Positions 34,680-45,766 of a stretch of 64,000 bases of DNA are shown in pieces (position 1 is the first letter of the stretch; each line of letters opens with the position of its first letter). Position numbers and translations under genes: made by a program. The notes under the pieces are model-generated. The model saw only the letters and a list, made by a program, of their open reading frames with translations, was not told the origin of the DNA and did not search any database. The DNA comes from Dichotomocladium elegans (Eukaryota; Mucoromycota; Mucoromycetes; Mucorales; Lichtheimiaceae), in contig JAIXMN010000022.1 in the NCBI GenBank assembly GCA_025716815.1, forward strand, positions 310,001 through 374,000, read 5' to 3'.

Positions 34680-34894
34680 GCTTGGCTCACTCCTCCACCG
34701 CCGCCTCCCGCACCACCCCCCTGCCACCGGCTGCTGAAGAGATGGTTCTCCTGGAGTTCGATTTCTGAAGCGTCGCGTGTGCCCGTTGTATACTTATCCC
34801 CTTAGTTTAGATCTTATATTATATATTATCCCATATTATTACTCAAAAAATGACGACGGAAAAGAAGAAGAAAAAAAAGAAAAAGGCGAATGCC

Positions 34895-34926
<32 letters not shown>

Positions 34927-35142
34927 TTATATATTTATCTCCGCTACTAACCCGCTTAGCCTTCCGGTTATGCCGTGCCTGATCCGAGACCACACTGTCA
35001 TTGTCCAGCCGCCTATAGTCTTTCTACCTTTTCCCCTGCTCCCCCATGGGGTTTTTCATAGCTTTCTCTTGCTGCACCTCGGGGCGGACATTAGCTCCAT
35101 TGAGCACGGTCCTCTATGCCTCACAAATAAATCAAGTTTCAT

Positions 35143-35157
35143 CTCGGCCATGTTGTC
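35143..35157. repeat. LINE2/LINE3 junction: tRNA-Ser nt 1-15 copy
   Basis: ctcggccatgttgtc, identical to 17737-17751 and 28844-28858. It serves as right flank of LINE2 and left flank of LINE3. Confidence 0.85.
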
Positions 35158-38100
35158 CAACAGCCACGTCTCCTGCTACGACGTCGCCCTCCACGCGGGA
35201 TGCATCCATTTATGCCCCGCCCAATGCCACCCAGTCGCAAGCCACGAGCGCTCGCAGCTACGCAGCTGCTGCACGTCGTGCACCTCGGCACAATCGCCAG
35301 CCACCGCCATCCAAACGCGCAGTTACTGCAGCCGCGCGCCGTCTTACTGCCGTCCCGGAAACGCAGGGATACCAATATGTGTATGTACCCTGCCGTCACA
35401 GAATGACCATCACCAGTATGCGTCAGATTCTTCGCACCCTGAAGGTTGATAATGGACGTGTCCTTGACATCCATTTTCCTTCCCGGAACGTTGCAGCGCT
35501 TCTAGTTCACAACGATTTTGTAGCAGATTTCACATCCCTTCTTGCCGACAAAGGTGTCTCTCTTACATCTTTCGACCCCTTTGCGCCATTCTCACTGCTA
35601 GATCCTGCGTTTCAAGACTGGTCTGACGAGCAACGCAAGGCGAAATGCGGAGCCCTACCACGACCGCATTATGAAAGCGATTATGTTCACCCGCGCCCCC
35701 GTCAAGCTTTCTGTCGCTCGGCATTTCGCCCGTGCTGGGGTGCTCTCCCTTGAGGAACTCTACAATATTTGTCCACCTTGACGCATTCCCCCCTACCAAC
35801 GACGAAGACAATGCTATTCTCGCCCTTACAGGCATGCAGCATTCCACCGCCGCCGACGAAATCAACGACGAGGAGATGGATTCACCATCCTGCACACTTT
35901 CTTCCTCTGGCTCTGGACTCACGCATCTTGACCAATAATGTGTGATATTACTATCACTCTCTGGAATGCGAATGGTCTTACCAAGCACGCTGTCTCGCCT
36001 ATTATAAGTAAGTTTTCTAATTCTACGCTCCTTTTTATCACAGAAACATGGCTCCTCTCTCCCCATCGCTACCCAACAGCATGGGATCAATATCACACAT
36101 ATGCACTATCTGTCCCTAATTCACATCGCGGTCGGATGGGCATAGCTCTGCTTGTCCACCCCGACTGCCCATATCCTATTCATGTCCTCCCCTCTTCCTC
36201 CCCTCACGTCCTTTCCTGTCAAATAGCTGATACCCTCATCCATTGCCTGTACCTTCCCCATCCCATTCCCTTTCCACTTCCGCAGCTTTAGATATCCTCT
36301 CCTCCCTTCCCCTCAATTCTCACCATAGCATCGCCAACATGATCATCTGCGGCGACTTTAACGGATGATCTGCCCGTTTCCTGGGTGACTCTTGTAACAA
36401 TGCTCGTGATGCTCTCCTGGCCGACTGGTTTAGTGAGCAAGGCATTGTCTGCTGGAACTCCCGCCTGCTTTCGGACAGCCAACTAATATTGCGCACCGTG
36501 TAGACTAAGACGAAGCCAGCGTTATTGTAGTATTGATGAGCTGCTCAACCCGCAGCTCCATATTGAACGTGATTTAGACCTCGACTCTGATCATCGTCCT
36601 GTTCACCTGTCGTTCCAGATTGCACAGCCACCCAATCGCATCGCATGCCCTCGTCTTCTTTGGCGTCTGAGCAAACTGGTCGACCCCGACCCTCGCCATC
36701 AATATCAGGACCGATTTGCTGACCATATTTCGACGGTCCACGAGTGTATTGCTGCTGCCCTGGCCGATGACGAGGTGTAACCCGACCTCAATACCCTTGC
36801 TGAATCGCTTACTGAAGCAATTCATCAGGCCTCAACGACTCTGTCGGTCGACGCTCCCACTGCCGTCTGCTTAAGGACCAGTTCTGGACCGATCAGCTCG
36901 AAGCCGCGTTTCAAGAACGCGAGCTTTGTCATCGCCGTCGTCGCCTGGCGATCGGTATTCATCGCCTCTGTTGGCATAGCCGATATGCTGAGGCTGTCAC
37001 ACAGTTTCGCTTCTTGCTGCAACATCGGCGGAGGCAAATATGGCGCGAATTCTATACCAAGATGGCTAGCGATTGTTTTCCCACCACCACAGCTTCTATA
37101 AAGCGCATCCGCCAACGTCGCACCCATTATCCGACATTCACTGACCCTGCTGGCCCCGCTGTTGCCGCGAACAGGATGCTTCAGCATCTGACCACAGTGT
37201 GTGCTGGGGAATATCTCCCTCGTGTCCGTGCAGCCCTGCCCCCTCGACCCTAAGGCCCACATCCGATGGATGATTCTTGTCCATTCGATGAAGCTCTCGT
37301 AGAGGCCGTAATGGAACTCGTTGCGCGTTGAAACACGCCTGGCGTTGATCATCTGCGTGCCGAGATGTTGCTCCCCATCTCGAATCTCTTGGCCCCCGCC
37401 CTCACTGGCCTCTTTCAGTTGTGTTGGCGCTGGTCGTCTACCCCTGCCGAATGGCGAGTTGCCCCGGTGGTCCCAATATACAAGAAAGGCTCGCCCACGG
37501 ATCCAGGCGACTTCCGGCCAATTGACCTGACCTCAGTCTTGAGCGAGGTCATGGAAATCTGCCTCCGCGATGTGCCCCACACTGCGTCGTCGCCATTAGA
37601 CATAGCCCAGGGTGGGTTTAGACCCCGTCGCAGTGCCCTGGACCAAGCGCTATGTCTGCATGAACTTGTCCTTCGCCATCGCGTCTACACAGGTTTTCTC
37701 CCGGTGCTAGTCCTCTTAGACATCAAGAGTGCTCACGACACCGTTGACCGGGCAATCATATGGCGTGCTCTTGAGCCACAGGCACCACCTGTTCTTCTCG
37801 GCATCTTGCAGAGTCTCTTTTGACGGTGTCTCAATCGAGATTCTTCTTTCCGGCGCTCACTCTTTGCAATTCTGCCTCTCTACATGCGAGGATTCATTTT
37901 CTCTCCCTATTTATATTCGCTTTATATTAATTTTTTGCCCTCTTACCTCCGTTCTCTATTAGATATCGACTCTGACTCTGACTCTGACTTTGTGGCTCCT
38001 CGGAAGACTTTCCGGTTGATCAGTGGAGAGTGGATCAACTACAGATGATGTCGCACTCATTGCCGACGCGGCTACTATCTCTCTTGACTTCTCGTGCAGA

Positions 38101-38210
38101 AGTGCACTCCAATCCCCGTTGGTTACCGCTGAAATCCTGTCCGTTAGGTTGTGCTCAACCCTGATAGCAGTGCGCGCGCCTCTCCAATTCTATGACCAGG
38201 ACCCTCCTCT
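35158..38210 (+). mobile_element. LINE3: 5'- and 3'-truncated, decayed LINE copy
   Basis: Begins abruptly inside ORF1 at caacagccacgtct (counterpart in LINE1 at about 24287), directly after the tRNA 15-mer. This is a typical 5' truncation by incomplete reverse transcription. ORF1 is frameshifted near 35645. The TAATG overlap is retained at 35936-35940. ORF2 starts at 35938 but carries many stops and frameshifts (for example near 36275, 36367, 36500, 36778 and 37820). RT motifs can still be followed (GGFRPRRSALDQ at about 37610-37650, a degraded YADD region near 38045). Homology fades at about 38200. It is the oldest of the three by decay. Confidence 0.85.
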
Positions 38211-38802
38211 CTTTTTGCTTACCGAGAAAGGGCTCATATGAGACAAATTTGAATGAAATGGACAAGATTGCCAAGGTTGCCATCAGGTCAATTAAACGAT
38301 TACGATGATTCGGGCGAAAGGATATGCCAAATTACGACCTACTACGTATTTATGCAGATTTTAGACTAGGAAGCAAGTTTATCCGTGTCTATTAATGCAG
38401 CCATAAGGTGCGTGGGAGGCAAATGGCGATGATGAACCGCATTGTCATTGATGCCCGCTGCCTTAGATAACGTTCTATTTATACATATATAATTTGGATA
38501 TGGACCAGTATTTTGATTTTTTAAAGTTTGGAAAATGACAATACTCTTTGTTGGTACGTGTACTTTTTCCGCCTACTACTTCTAGCGTGTAGAGGGAATT
38601 AGCGAGCATGCTTCGCTTAAAGCAACGACATTGTGTCCCTGAAAGATCCACCGAATACCACCATCGTTCGTATTAATAGAAAATATCGCAAAAAAAAATA
38701 TTAGGAGGACGTAGATACTGAGATAGATATTCATAGCGCACTGTATTCATATTTGCTAAGCTGAGCTGTCTGAAAGCCGATCGCTGTTATGATAGGAGAT
38801 CA
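38211..38802. other. Spacer between LINE3 and MADS-box gene
   Basis: AT-rich, no open frame of note. The part next to 38803 should contain the 3' UTR and polyadenylation site of the MADS-box gene. Confidence 0.4.
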
Positions 38803-39820
38803 TCATCTTGGTAAGCCTCCTGAATCCGACTGCTGCTGTTGCTGCTGTTGTGGGAGATAAGATGGGTACGTTAAGTTGCCAAATGAGGCTGGTGGTGGGT
38901 TGCTTGTTGCTAATCCTCCATAAACCTAATTTTAGTTCCATATGCAGTACAGTTAAAGTAAATGGATAGATGTGCACACAGACGTACACTATTTAAGAAA
39001 GAACTTACCCGTCCCACGCTTGGCTGTATTTTAGCCGTCATTGTGGTGTCACTTCCCTGTGCTGCTGCCGCTCCATTTTCTGAAATAGTTGCGTCCGGTG
39101 CATTGAGACAAGATTGGATGAGATTCTTTCCTTCGGGTTTTGTGACGAGCGGCTGCAGTTTGGGGGTGGTGAAGGTGTAGACAAGGCCTGTTTCGGATAC
39201 GACCAGTAAGAGGACTTGGGTTCCCGTCAGGGTGCTCAACTCGTATGCCTGTATGTATATATACATGTGTATGCGTATGTGTATGTGTACGTGTATACGT
39301 GTATACGTGTATATTATGTATTGGTGCGTGAGTGTGAGTGTGTATGTATTTTCGAACGTGAGCGCTTGCGGCGAGTGTGTTGATACAGCCATGATTACCC
39401 ATCACCCATCGAACCGCCTCTTCCTCGCCCAATATCCGCGCACAAAACACATAAAAGTACGAGTCGCCGCTGACAAGACGAACGACGACGTTTTATTTAT
39501 GTGATTGTCCATTTTAACGCACTTGCCTTCTTCATTATGCCTGCCTTGCGTTTTGAGAATGTGATGTGACGTCGGGATTTGTCTTCGATATACTCAATCT
39601 TGATCTTGCGACGGCCGCTGCGTTTATTGCCTGCTCCCGGCTTGCTGGATCCATCATCATCTGAATCGTCGTCTTCGGCGTTGGTATGGTGTGATGATGT
39701 TTCTGTAACGGCAGCAGCAGCAGCAGCAGCAGCAGCAGCTTCGTGCTGCTGTTGCTGTTGTTGAGCCAGCAAAAAGGCTTGCGAATGCGGATGTTGGTAA
39801 TAACTTGATGGTTGCTGCAT
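38803..39820 (-). CDS. MCM1: SRF/Mcm1-type MADS-box transcription factor, 3 exons
   Basis: DNA-binding transcription factor, nuclear. Exons: 39820-39527, 39248-39009 and 38925-38803; 218 residues. The MADS box (about residues 68-125) reads GRRKIKIEYIEDKSRRHITF, SKRKAGIMKKAYELSTLTGT and QVLLLVVSETGLVYTF; KLQPLV and the SAM-like extension follow. The ITFSKRKAGIMKKAYELS signature places it with SRF/Mcm1 rather than MEF2. N-terminus: a Gln run of about 6, an Ala run of about 10 and an acidic stretch (DDDSDDDG). The C-terminus has another Gln run. Intron 1 is GC-AG (AAG then GCAAGT) and splits the MADS box; it holds TG/TA-rich microsatellite sequence (about 39250-39350). The exon 3 acceptor was chosen because it alone continues the frame. 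Confidence 0.92.
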
Positions 39821-40515
39821 GGTAATTTATTATTTGTGGTTGTTGGAACTGCGGGCGTTGGCCTATGCGCGACAACAGCTCATGTATAGAAAATGATGGA
39901 GAAGTATGACCAAATAGAGGATGTGTGCCCTCAACTGCTTGTTTTGGGGAATTATATCGTTTGTATAGGGAAAGGAGCGTGCGAAGAAGAGAAGAGAAGA
40001 GAAGAGAGAGGGAGAGAGAAGAGGGAAATGCACACACACACACACACACAGACGCCGTGTCCGGTGGTTGAAAAAGGGAGAAAAGGAAGAGACAAAAAAA
40101 AAATTACCCTTCCCTAAAAAGGGACAACCTTTTTCTCATGGGCCTACCTTGTCAGACAACGACAGGACACTGACGAGGCTCCCAGCCTTTGGTTCTGGTC
40201 ATCATTTAGCACAGTTTATTCTCATGAGGCTGACACGGTCTGCTTCTCTTCAGATGTAGTACTTCTTGTCTCTATACGCGCAAGGATGCTATGAGACTGG
40301 AACGGCGTAAAATTATTTTATATCTTCCATCGTACTCAAGGGTGCGCTCCTTTCTTTATTGCGCATATATTCTCAATGAGGAGGACCCGGAACCCTGCCG
40401 ATGTTGCATAAATTTGGGGCGCAGTGGAAAAATATATTGTGTCCGTGGGTCAAGTGGCCTTGGAGTACAGTAGAACATTAGCCTGATGATGGCATACACA
40501 ATTTTCCAGCTCTGT
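39821..40515. other. Upstream region of the MADS-box gene
   Basis: Likely promoter and 5' UTR for the minus-strand gene. Contains a purine tract (about 39985-40025) and a (CA)n microsatellite at about 40031-40050, plus an A-run near 40095. No gene recognised. Confidence 0.4.
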
Positions 40516-41780
40516 GAAATCGAATGTCACATACATACACGGAAAGATGTCGCACAAAAAAAGCTCACTCTTATACACTTTTACATTCTGTAATGAGCAA
40601 TCTAATTTCTTTTTTACCAAGATGACCAAAGTAAGTCGTTGATGAGCGGTGACTGTCCTGAACCTATGGACTACGTTGTTGATGAAGAAATGTACTCTCT
40701 GCAATGCGTTTGTTCCCGCACTGCATATCTGCGTGACATGTCTTGCAGAGATAACTCTGCTCTTACTACCACACATATTCCCAAGCGCAAGGATACAGAC
40801 ATTTGGATGAAGGAAGGGGGACCACGCGCAGTTATCCAGCGTACACTGACAAAGACAAGGTCAGATTTTTCAAACTGATGTTTGAGAAGGTGTTGAGTGC
40901 ATCAGTTGCTGCAAAACAGCTAGGAATCCATGTTCGTTCTGCCAGCGATAGGCATTCAGTACAAGAAGGACGCTGCTAGCATCTTTAAGGAATCTAGCGC
41001 GAGGGGTCGTTCGCGTATTCTCAATGAAGAGTATAAGAGCGTTATTTTAGAATGCGTTGATGAGAATCGATCGATTGTCCTAGAGCAGCTATATCAAAGA
41101 TTTGAGGGTCTCAAAGTATCCAAAACGACGCTCCATCGATTTATGAAAAACGCATGCAACTTGTCACTGAAAATGGCTCGGCTTCAGCCTGTAGACAGGA
41201 ATAGTGCTACGAAGATCCAAGAGCGCCTTGACTGGGTGCGCAAATGGGACAGGACCGACATCGACTTTACAAAGAACTGCGTTTTCTTGATGAGTTCTGG
41301 ATTCCATATTAATATGAAACGCAGCATGGTAGTCCAAGAAAAGGATTCCTGTAGCGATCACAATACCAAAGACAAGAGCAAAGATAACCACAATCTTGGG
41401 AACAACCTCAGCATCAGGAATCATTCAATGTAGCTTGGGACTCCCGCAGCCACCAATCAAGAAAAGAAAAGGCAGGTCAATCTGAAGTTGCGAGCAGAGG
41501 AACTGCAACTGTACATCATCTCAGCTTCTTTAAGGCAATAATGGACGAGATGGATAAGTGTGAACATATGAAGTGACAATATTTGGTAATGGATAATGCA
41601 CCTATCCATAAGGCTGAGGATATCTCTAAATACATCGAGTCTCGAGGATATAGAAGTGCTTATCTTTTACCATACTCACCTGAACTTTATCCGATTGAGC
41701 AGTTTTGGTCAGTTGACAAGAGCAAAGTAAAAGGCAATAGGTTACCCTTGTTCCTTTATGCAATCTTCTAATATTACGGA
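40516..41780 (+). mobile_element. Tc1/mariner-like DNA transposon relic 2
   Basis: Best preserved of the four copies but still broken. Blocks: N-terminal EPMDYVVDEEMYSLQCVCSR (about 40660); helix-turn-helix and linker in one 167-codon frame (40930-41433) with SKTTLHRFMKNACNLSLKMA and DRTDIDFTKN, ending in the first catalytic region SSGFHINMKRS. The first catalytic Asp appears replaced (LMSSGFH against LDESGFH in relatives). The second half is in another frame (41583-41771), with VMDNAPIH and PIEQFWS separated so that 34 residues lie between Asp and Glu. At least two frameshifts. No inverted repeats found by eye. Confidence 0.78.
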
Positions 41781-41854
41781 TCCTCTGTAGATAACGATAT
41801 CAGCCTAACCCATGTGCGTTGAGAGGAGAGGATATGGGCTTTGGGTAGGACCGT

Positions 41855-42230
41855 CATTTGGCTGCACCCGCACAAGTCACTATCATGGCTTTGTTGAGGT
41901 GCTTTTGTCTTTGTCTGCTTCTTCATTGCTTCCCCGATGATTCTGCCGCTGATGTTGCCATCGGTCTGTCATCGTCCCTCCTCGTTCCTTCCTCCATCCC
42001 TTCCGCCGTCACATCCGTCGTCAACGCTCAACAGCTCCCGACCCTACCTTGTTCCCTATTCCGCCATTGTTACCACAATGGCATACCTGGCTATCTTCGG
42101 GTAAATTGAAGAGTAAGAAGGGGGCTGATATTTTCTTTTGACCAATGGATATGTTTCCGGCCTTCTTTATCCATGCGACATTTTCTTGTACTTTATACAC
42201 GTCATGGTTTTCCTCCCTTACGAACTTTTT
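41855..42230 (+). repeat. Dispersed repeat R2 (related to R1 and R3)
   Basis: An 84-codon frame (41858-42109) includes an ATG followed by a leucine/cysteine-rich, signal-like stretch (MALLRCFCLCLLLHC). It ends at ATCTTCGG followed by GTAAATTG, aligned with ACTCTTCGGAGGTAAGTT in R1. The later atgcgacattttcttgtact also resembles R1 and R3. It may be a decayed first exon plus promoter. Function unknown. Confidence 0.3.
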
Positions 42231-42823
42231 TTATAAATAACATACAAAATTGGGTTCGAAGAATAATGTCACACCAAAATGCTAAAGAAAAAAAGTCTAC
42301 AAACTTATCGTATTAATAGTGGCGAAGCTAAAGCAGTTATCCGTTTCCGTTGAGTTACCACCGGGCTTGACACCGCAGTGTATCCAGAAGTACATGTGGC
42401 AATAGCCACAGCGAATTACTGGAGGTAACACCAGAAGGAAGGCAAGGAGGTCGCAGGGATAAGGCACGTGCGACTTTAATAGCAACGGTTCTTCTGCAAG
42501 AAAAAGGGAACTGCCTTGTGCAAGAAAGCCAGATCATGGCCCTGGCGAAGCATCCGGCCCCATCTGGACCTCCCTTTTCATGATTGACTTGGCATTGGTA
42601 CGATTAGGCAATCCCGAAAGAAATGGATGCTGGATTGCAATAATATAATTCCGTATTATGGCGATCGAACTGGGTACGGCCATGGAAGAGAGCGTACAAA
42701 TGGAAAAACATTTTGATCAGATATCCATTGTTTATTAGAGACCAATTATTTAATGCCGCTGATGTATCACATGATAATCTCTTTCAGAGAACTTAACGTA
42801 TACAACACTTATCGGCATTGCTC
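42231..42823. other. Intergenic, nothing recognised
   Basis: Only short frames below 65 codons on the minus strand. No supported feature. Confidence 0.4.
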
Positions 42824-43560
42824 CTATCTACTATGATTCAGAGATTTCGCATACAGCGCAGAAAGGCGTAATAAACAAAGAAAAAAAAAAGGGGGGGGCT
42901 TTTGTAGATATGCCAGATCGTGTTGGCAGCAAAGGTCATTTTCTTGGATTTTCCATAGCTTATTACATGCATCTTCTCCTGGAAGTCCTCCAAGGCTCGT
43001 TAGAATGACTCGCCTGGATTTTTGGTTAAAGGGTGATTGTACATGTAGAGACAATAGATTACTGAATGCACTTACCGAAAGTGCTGGAGATCACCCTGAA
43101 CAATGGTTCCCAGGGGAACGAGCCATTCGGCGGGTGACAAACGTTAGTTGATAGCTATAAAGTCACTCCCACCCAATACTCTCTATCTTGCTTATTATCC
43201 TTTCGCGATAAATAGGCAACCCATTCCAGAGAACCTGGATGACCTGTCATGCAGTACGTATCAAGCGCTTCTTTGGTCCGGTTCTGGGTTAAATCCATTA
43301 ACCTGTATTAAAACGATCTGGCGCAACGTGTGAGAATCATGTAACGGATAAAGAAGCTGACTTATAGATAAGGGACATCTTGGATCTCCCAAAAGGAGCA
43401 ATAATAGTGATGCAGGTTCCGGGGAGAATAAGAAGATGGGTGTCGTGGCTTCAGCTGCAATATAAATGTAGCCATTCCAGTCGTAACTAATATGCTCGTG
43501 GCACTCCATGGCATTCTGCAGCGTCAGTTGCCTGCATAGGATTTCATGTATCACGATCTC
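42824..43560 (-). pseudogene. Acyl-CoA ligase (AMP-binding, 4CL-like) relic, middle part
   Basis: Two short minus-strand frames. The 42824-43054 frame contains RRVILTSLGGLPGEDACNKL, which resembles the 'lRVilsGgAPLGeel' segment of adenylate-forming acyl-CoA ligases, followed by CCQHD where the family has the GxGYGxTE motif. The 43261-43554 frame may be the preceding part but shows no clear motif. No start, no Walker-like A3 motif and no C-terminal domain are seen, so it is a fragment. Another relic of the same family lies at 49.7-50.96 kb. Confidence 0.5.
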
Positions 43561-44819
43561 GACCTCCTTAGCCTGTTCCTTAGCGGGTGATCAAGGTACG
43601 CACAGAAGAGGAACAGGGAGAGAGTGCTTTTAACTGCAAAACATTGCATGAAGGGTGTTCCAAAACCTATCAAAATATGAAATGAGCGCCACTGATTTAA
43701 ATATATGAAATCTAACATCAAATACTCATTGTATATATACGCATTTGCTATGACTGTCCTTAGCACCTATGGCTATTCTCATAATTAAGATGGGGAGTCC
43801 TCATTGAAACATATCGGTTGAGCGCTGCACCCCCCTTGCATCATAGGCTGCTAATTTATTGTTATCCTTACATCTGACATAAGCAACAGCTTTACGGTGT
43901 TTTCAATTCTCTGTGTTGTCACTGCTGGCAGTGCCTGGTTTGGGCATGAGGATAATTCAGATACATACCACAGAAGAAACCTCAACCTTCCTCTGCGTGA
44001 GAAGGGTGTTTATCATATGAGTTGTGTTATGTATGTCAGACCACTGACTATCCACTGCGCAAGAGGCTTAATAAATATACAACGGCACTTTGGATGACAC
44101 CGCTTACCGTTATCATGTTTAGCTCATAATTAGAGTTCATCCTTCCTAGGTATATTATCCCAAGAGCTTATTCAATCTGGTCCCACTCCTTTTTTTCAAT
44201 CACGTGGTATGATGATCGCAGTAGAATTATCTTCAGTCGGATTATACTCGAAATCGCCCGCTTTAGCTGACTGACGTTGCAGCCATCCACATCATCAACC
44301 TCTCACTTTCCAGGAGTATGGTTTGTTTTAGCCTACTTTTGACAGCCGATCAAGGCCGGCCGAGAAAATGACTTCAGGCCTGCATGATGGAGTACAGTCA
44401 TACCGACGAAATAATGTCCCGTGACAGTTCCCTTGCTTACCAATTCGAATTGGCCGTCTTCCATTCAGACTACACGTAATAATTCCCTGATATCGAACAT
44501 TACTTCCACGCCTGTTGTTGTCTCTGCTCTTGTCTTTGATGCCATAGCCACTGTGAAGTCCTCGCCTTAGACCCTGTCATGCTTCATTTCACTTAATGCG
44601 AAAAATCCCGAATCATCAAGGAAAAAAAAAAGTCCAGTGTTTTCTAAAGTCGATATAAGCCATGTCCCGTAGCCACATCCGTTGAAGGCGGCTCTTGGGA
44701 CGTTGCGTTATCTTCCTCTTTAATAACAAGATGCATTCATTGTTCATAAATACATCAATGTCCTTTTGCTTGGGGTATATGGGCCGGCAACAAGCTCAGA
44801 GTTGCCCTTTTATATTGAG
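43561..44819. other. Intergenic, nothing recognised
   Basis: Short frames only (below 75 codons). No recognisable protein, RNA or repeat. Confidence 0.4.
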
Positions 44820-45130
44820 TATCTACATATTCTGCATGAGAGCAAACAGGTTTGAAGAGAGATGCGTTTCATCGTAAACGCCATAGTTCATAGGCTCGAG
44901 ACAGCCATTCTCATCAGCAAGTCGGGCTCTGTCCTTCCTGAGGTAGTGCTTTATCTCGTCGCTAACACCGTTTCTGAGTGATGGGTAATGAAAAGCCGCA
45001 CACCACAGAGTAGGTGGAAGGAATAGAACGCATTGGTGGTGTTTGGAAAACTGAACGCTAATGGCAGCTATAAATGAAGCTTCTAACAATGTCTTTAGAC
45101 TATGTGAATAGTTTCGATGGCTTTGTTTCT
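44820..45130 (-). mobile_element. Tc1/mariner-like relic 3 (N-terminal fragment)
   Basis: Minus strand reads ADENGCLEPMNYGVYDETHL, aligned with SGDCPEPMDYVVDEEMYSLQ in relic 2; the nucleotides also match (for example gagcctatgaactatgg against gaacctatggactacg). On the plus strand at about 45205-45240 the string SKTTVSSVWK resembles the helix-turn-helix SKTTLHRFMK of the family, suggesting a second, inverted fragment. Heavily decayed. Confidence 0.55.
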
Positions 45131-45339
45131 TACATTTTAAGACGACCTTGCCTAACTTATTAGCAGACGAAGAATTGAGTGGTGCCGTCGAATATCAGAC
45201 CATCATGGCTCTCCAAACATCTAAAACGACCGTTTCGTCCGTTTGGAAGCTAGCGATGTCTTGTGTGTGTGGACGTGGCTGCATAGAAGCTGGTGTACAG
45301 ACGAGCAACATGGACACCTGCTATATTGCTAAGACATGA

Positions 45340-45766
45340 TGCTCGGAAACGTCAAGTGGCGGTTGATCCGACTGGACCCTCCAACCCACGCTTTCTGTGT
45401 ATCACTCAGCCTTGGCAGCAAATGTATATATAAATGCTGTTTGTTGCAACTCGCAGAACCATAGGGAACGATTCTCTGATAATGAATGGTTTTAACTGTT
45501 CATTTCTTTATTTCATTATTTATATATATTTATATATGTTGGTATGTACTCGGCACTTTACATTGTGATAAAAAGGAACTGTAGGGAATGTCAAATTCGT
45601 TTGTGACAACAGCAAGGAGAAAAATGAACAACAAGAATAGATGAGAAAGAGAATGAATGGACGAATGAGATCGGCGGATGGGGGAGGGGGAGAGCGTGTG
45701 CAAGGTGGAAGCGAGCGTAAGAAGGAAAAGAGATTATTATAGGAATAGAAAGGAGTCGATCATCTT
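45340..45766. other. Spacer downstream of NoxR
   Basis: Contains (TA)-rich sequence at about 45520-45540 and probably the 3' UTR of the NoxR gene. No gene seen. Confidence 0.4.

Larger units (their letters stand above)
28870..35142 (+). mobile_element. LINE2: related LINE, head to tail with LINE1
   Basis: About 6.3 kb if it starts right after the tRNA fragment at 28869. That gives a 5' UTR of about 1.1 kb, of which only the part from about 29619 has a counterpart in LINE1. It carries ORF1 (29954-31384), ORF2 (31384-34679, one frameshift) and a 3' UTR matching LINE1. It is followed by ctcggccatgttgtc at 35143-35157. If the 5' end is instead at about 29619, then 28870-29618 is unexplained spacer. 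Confidence 0.85.
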
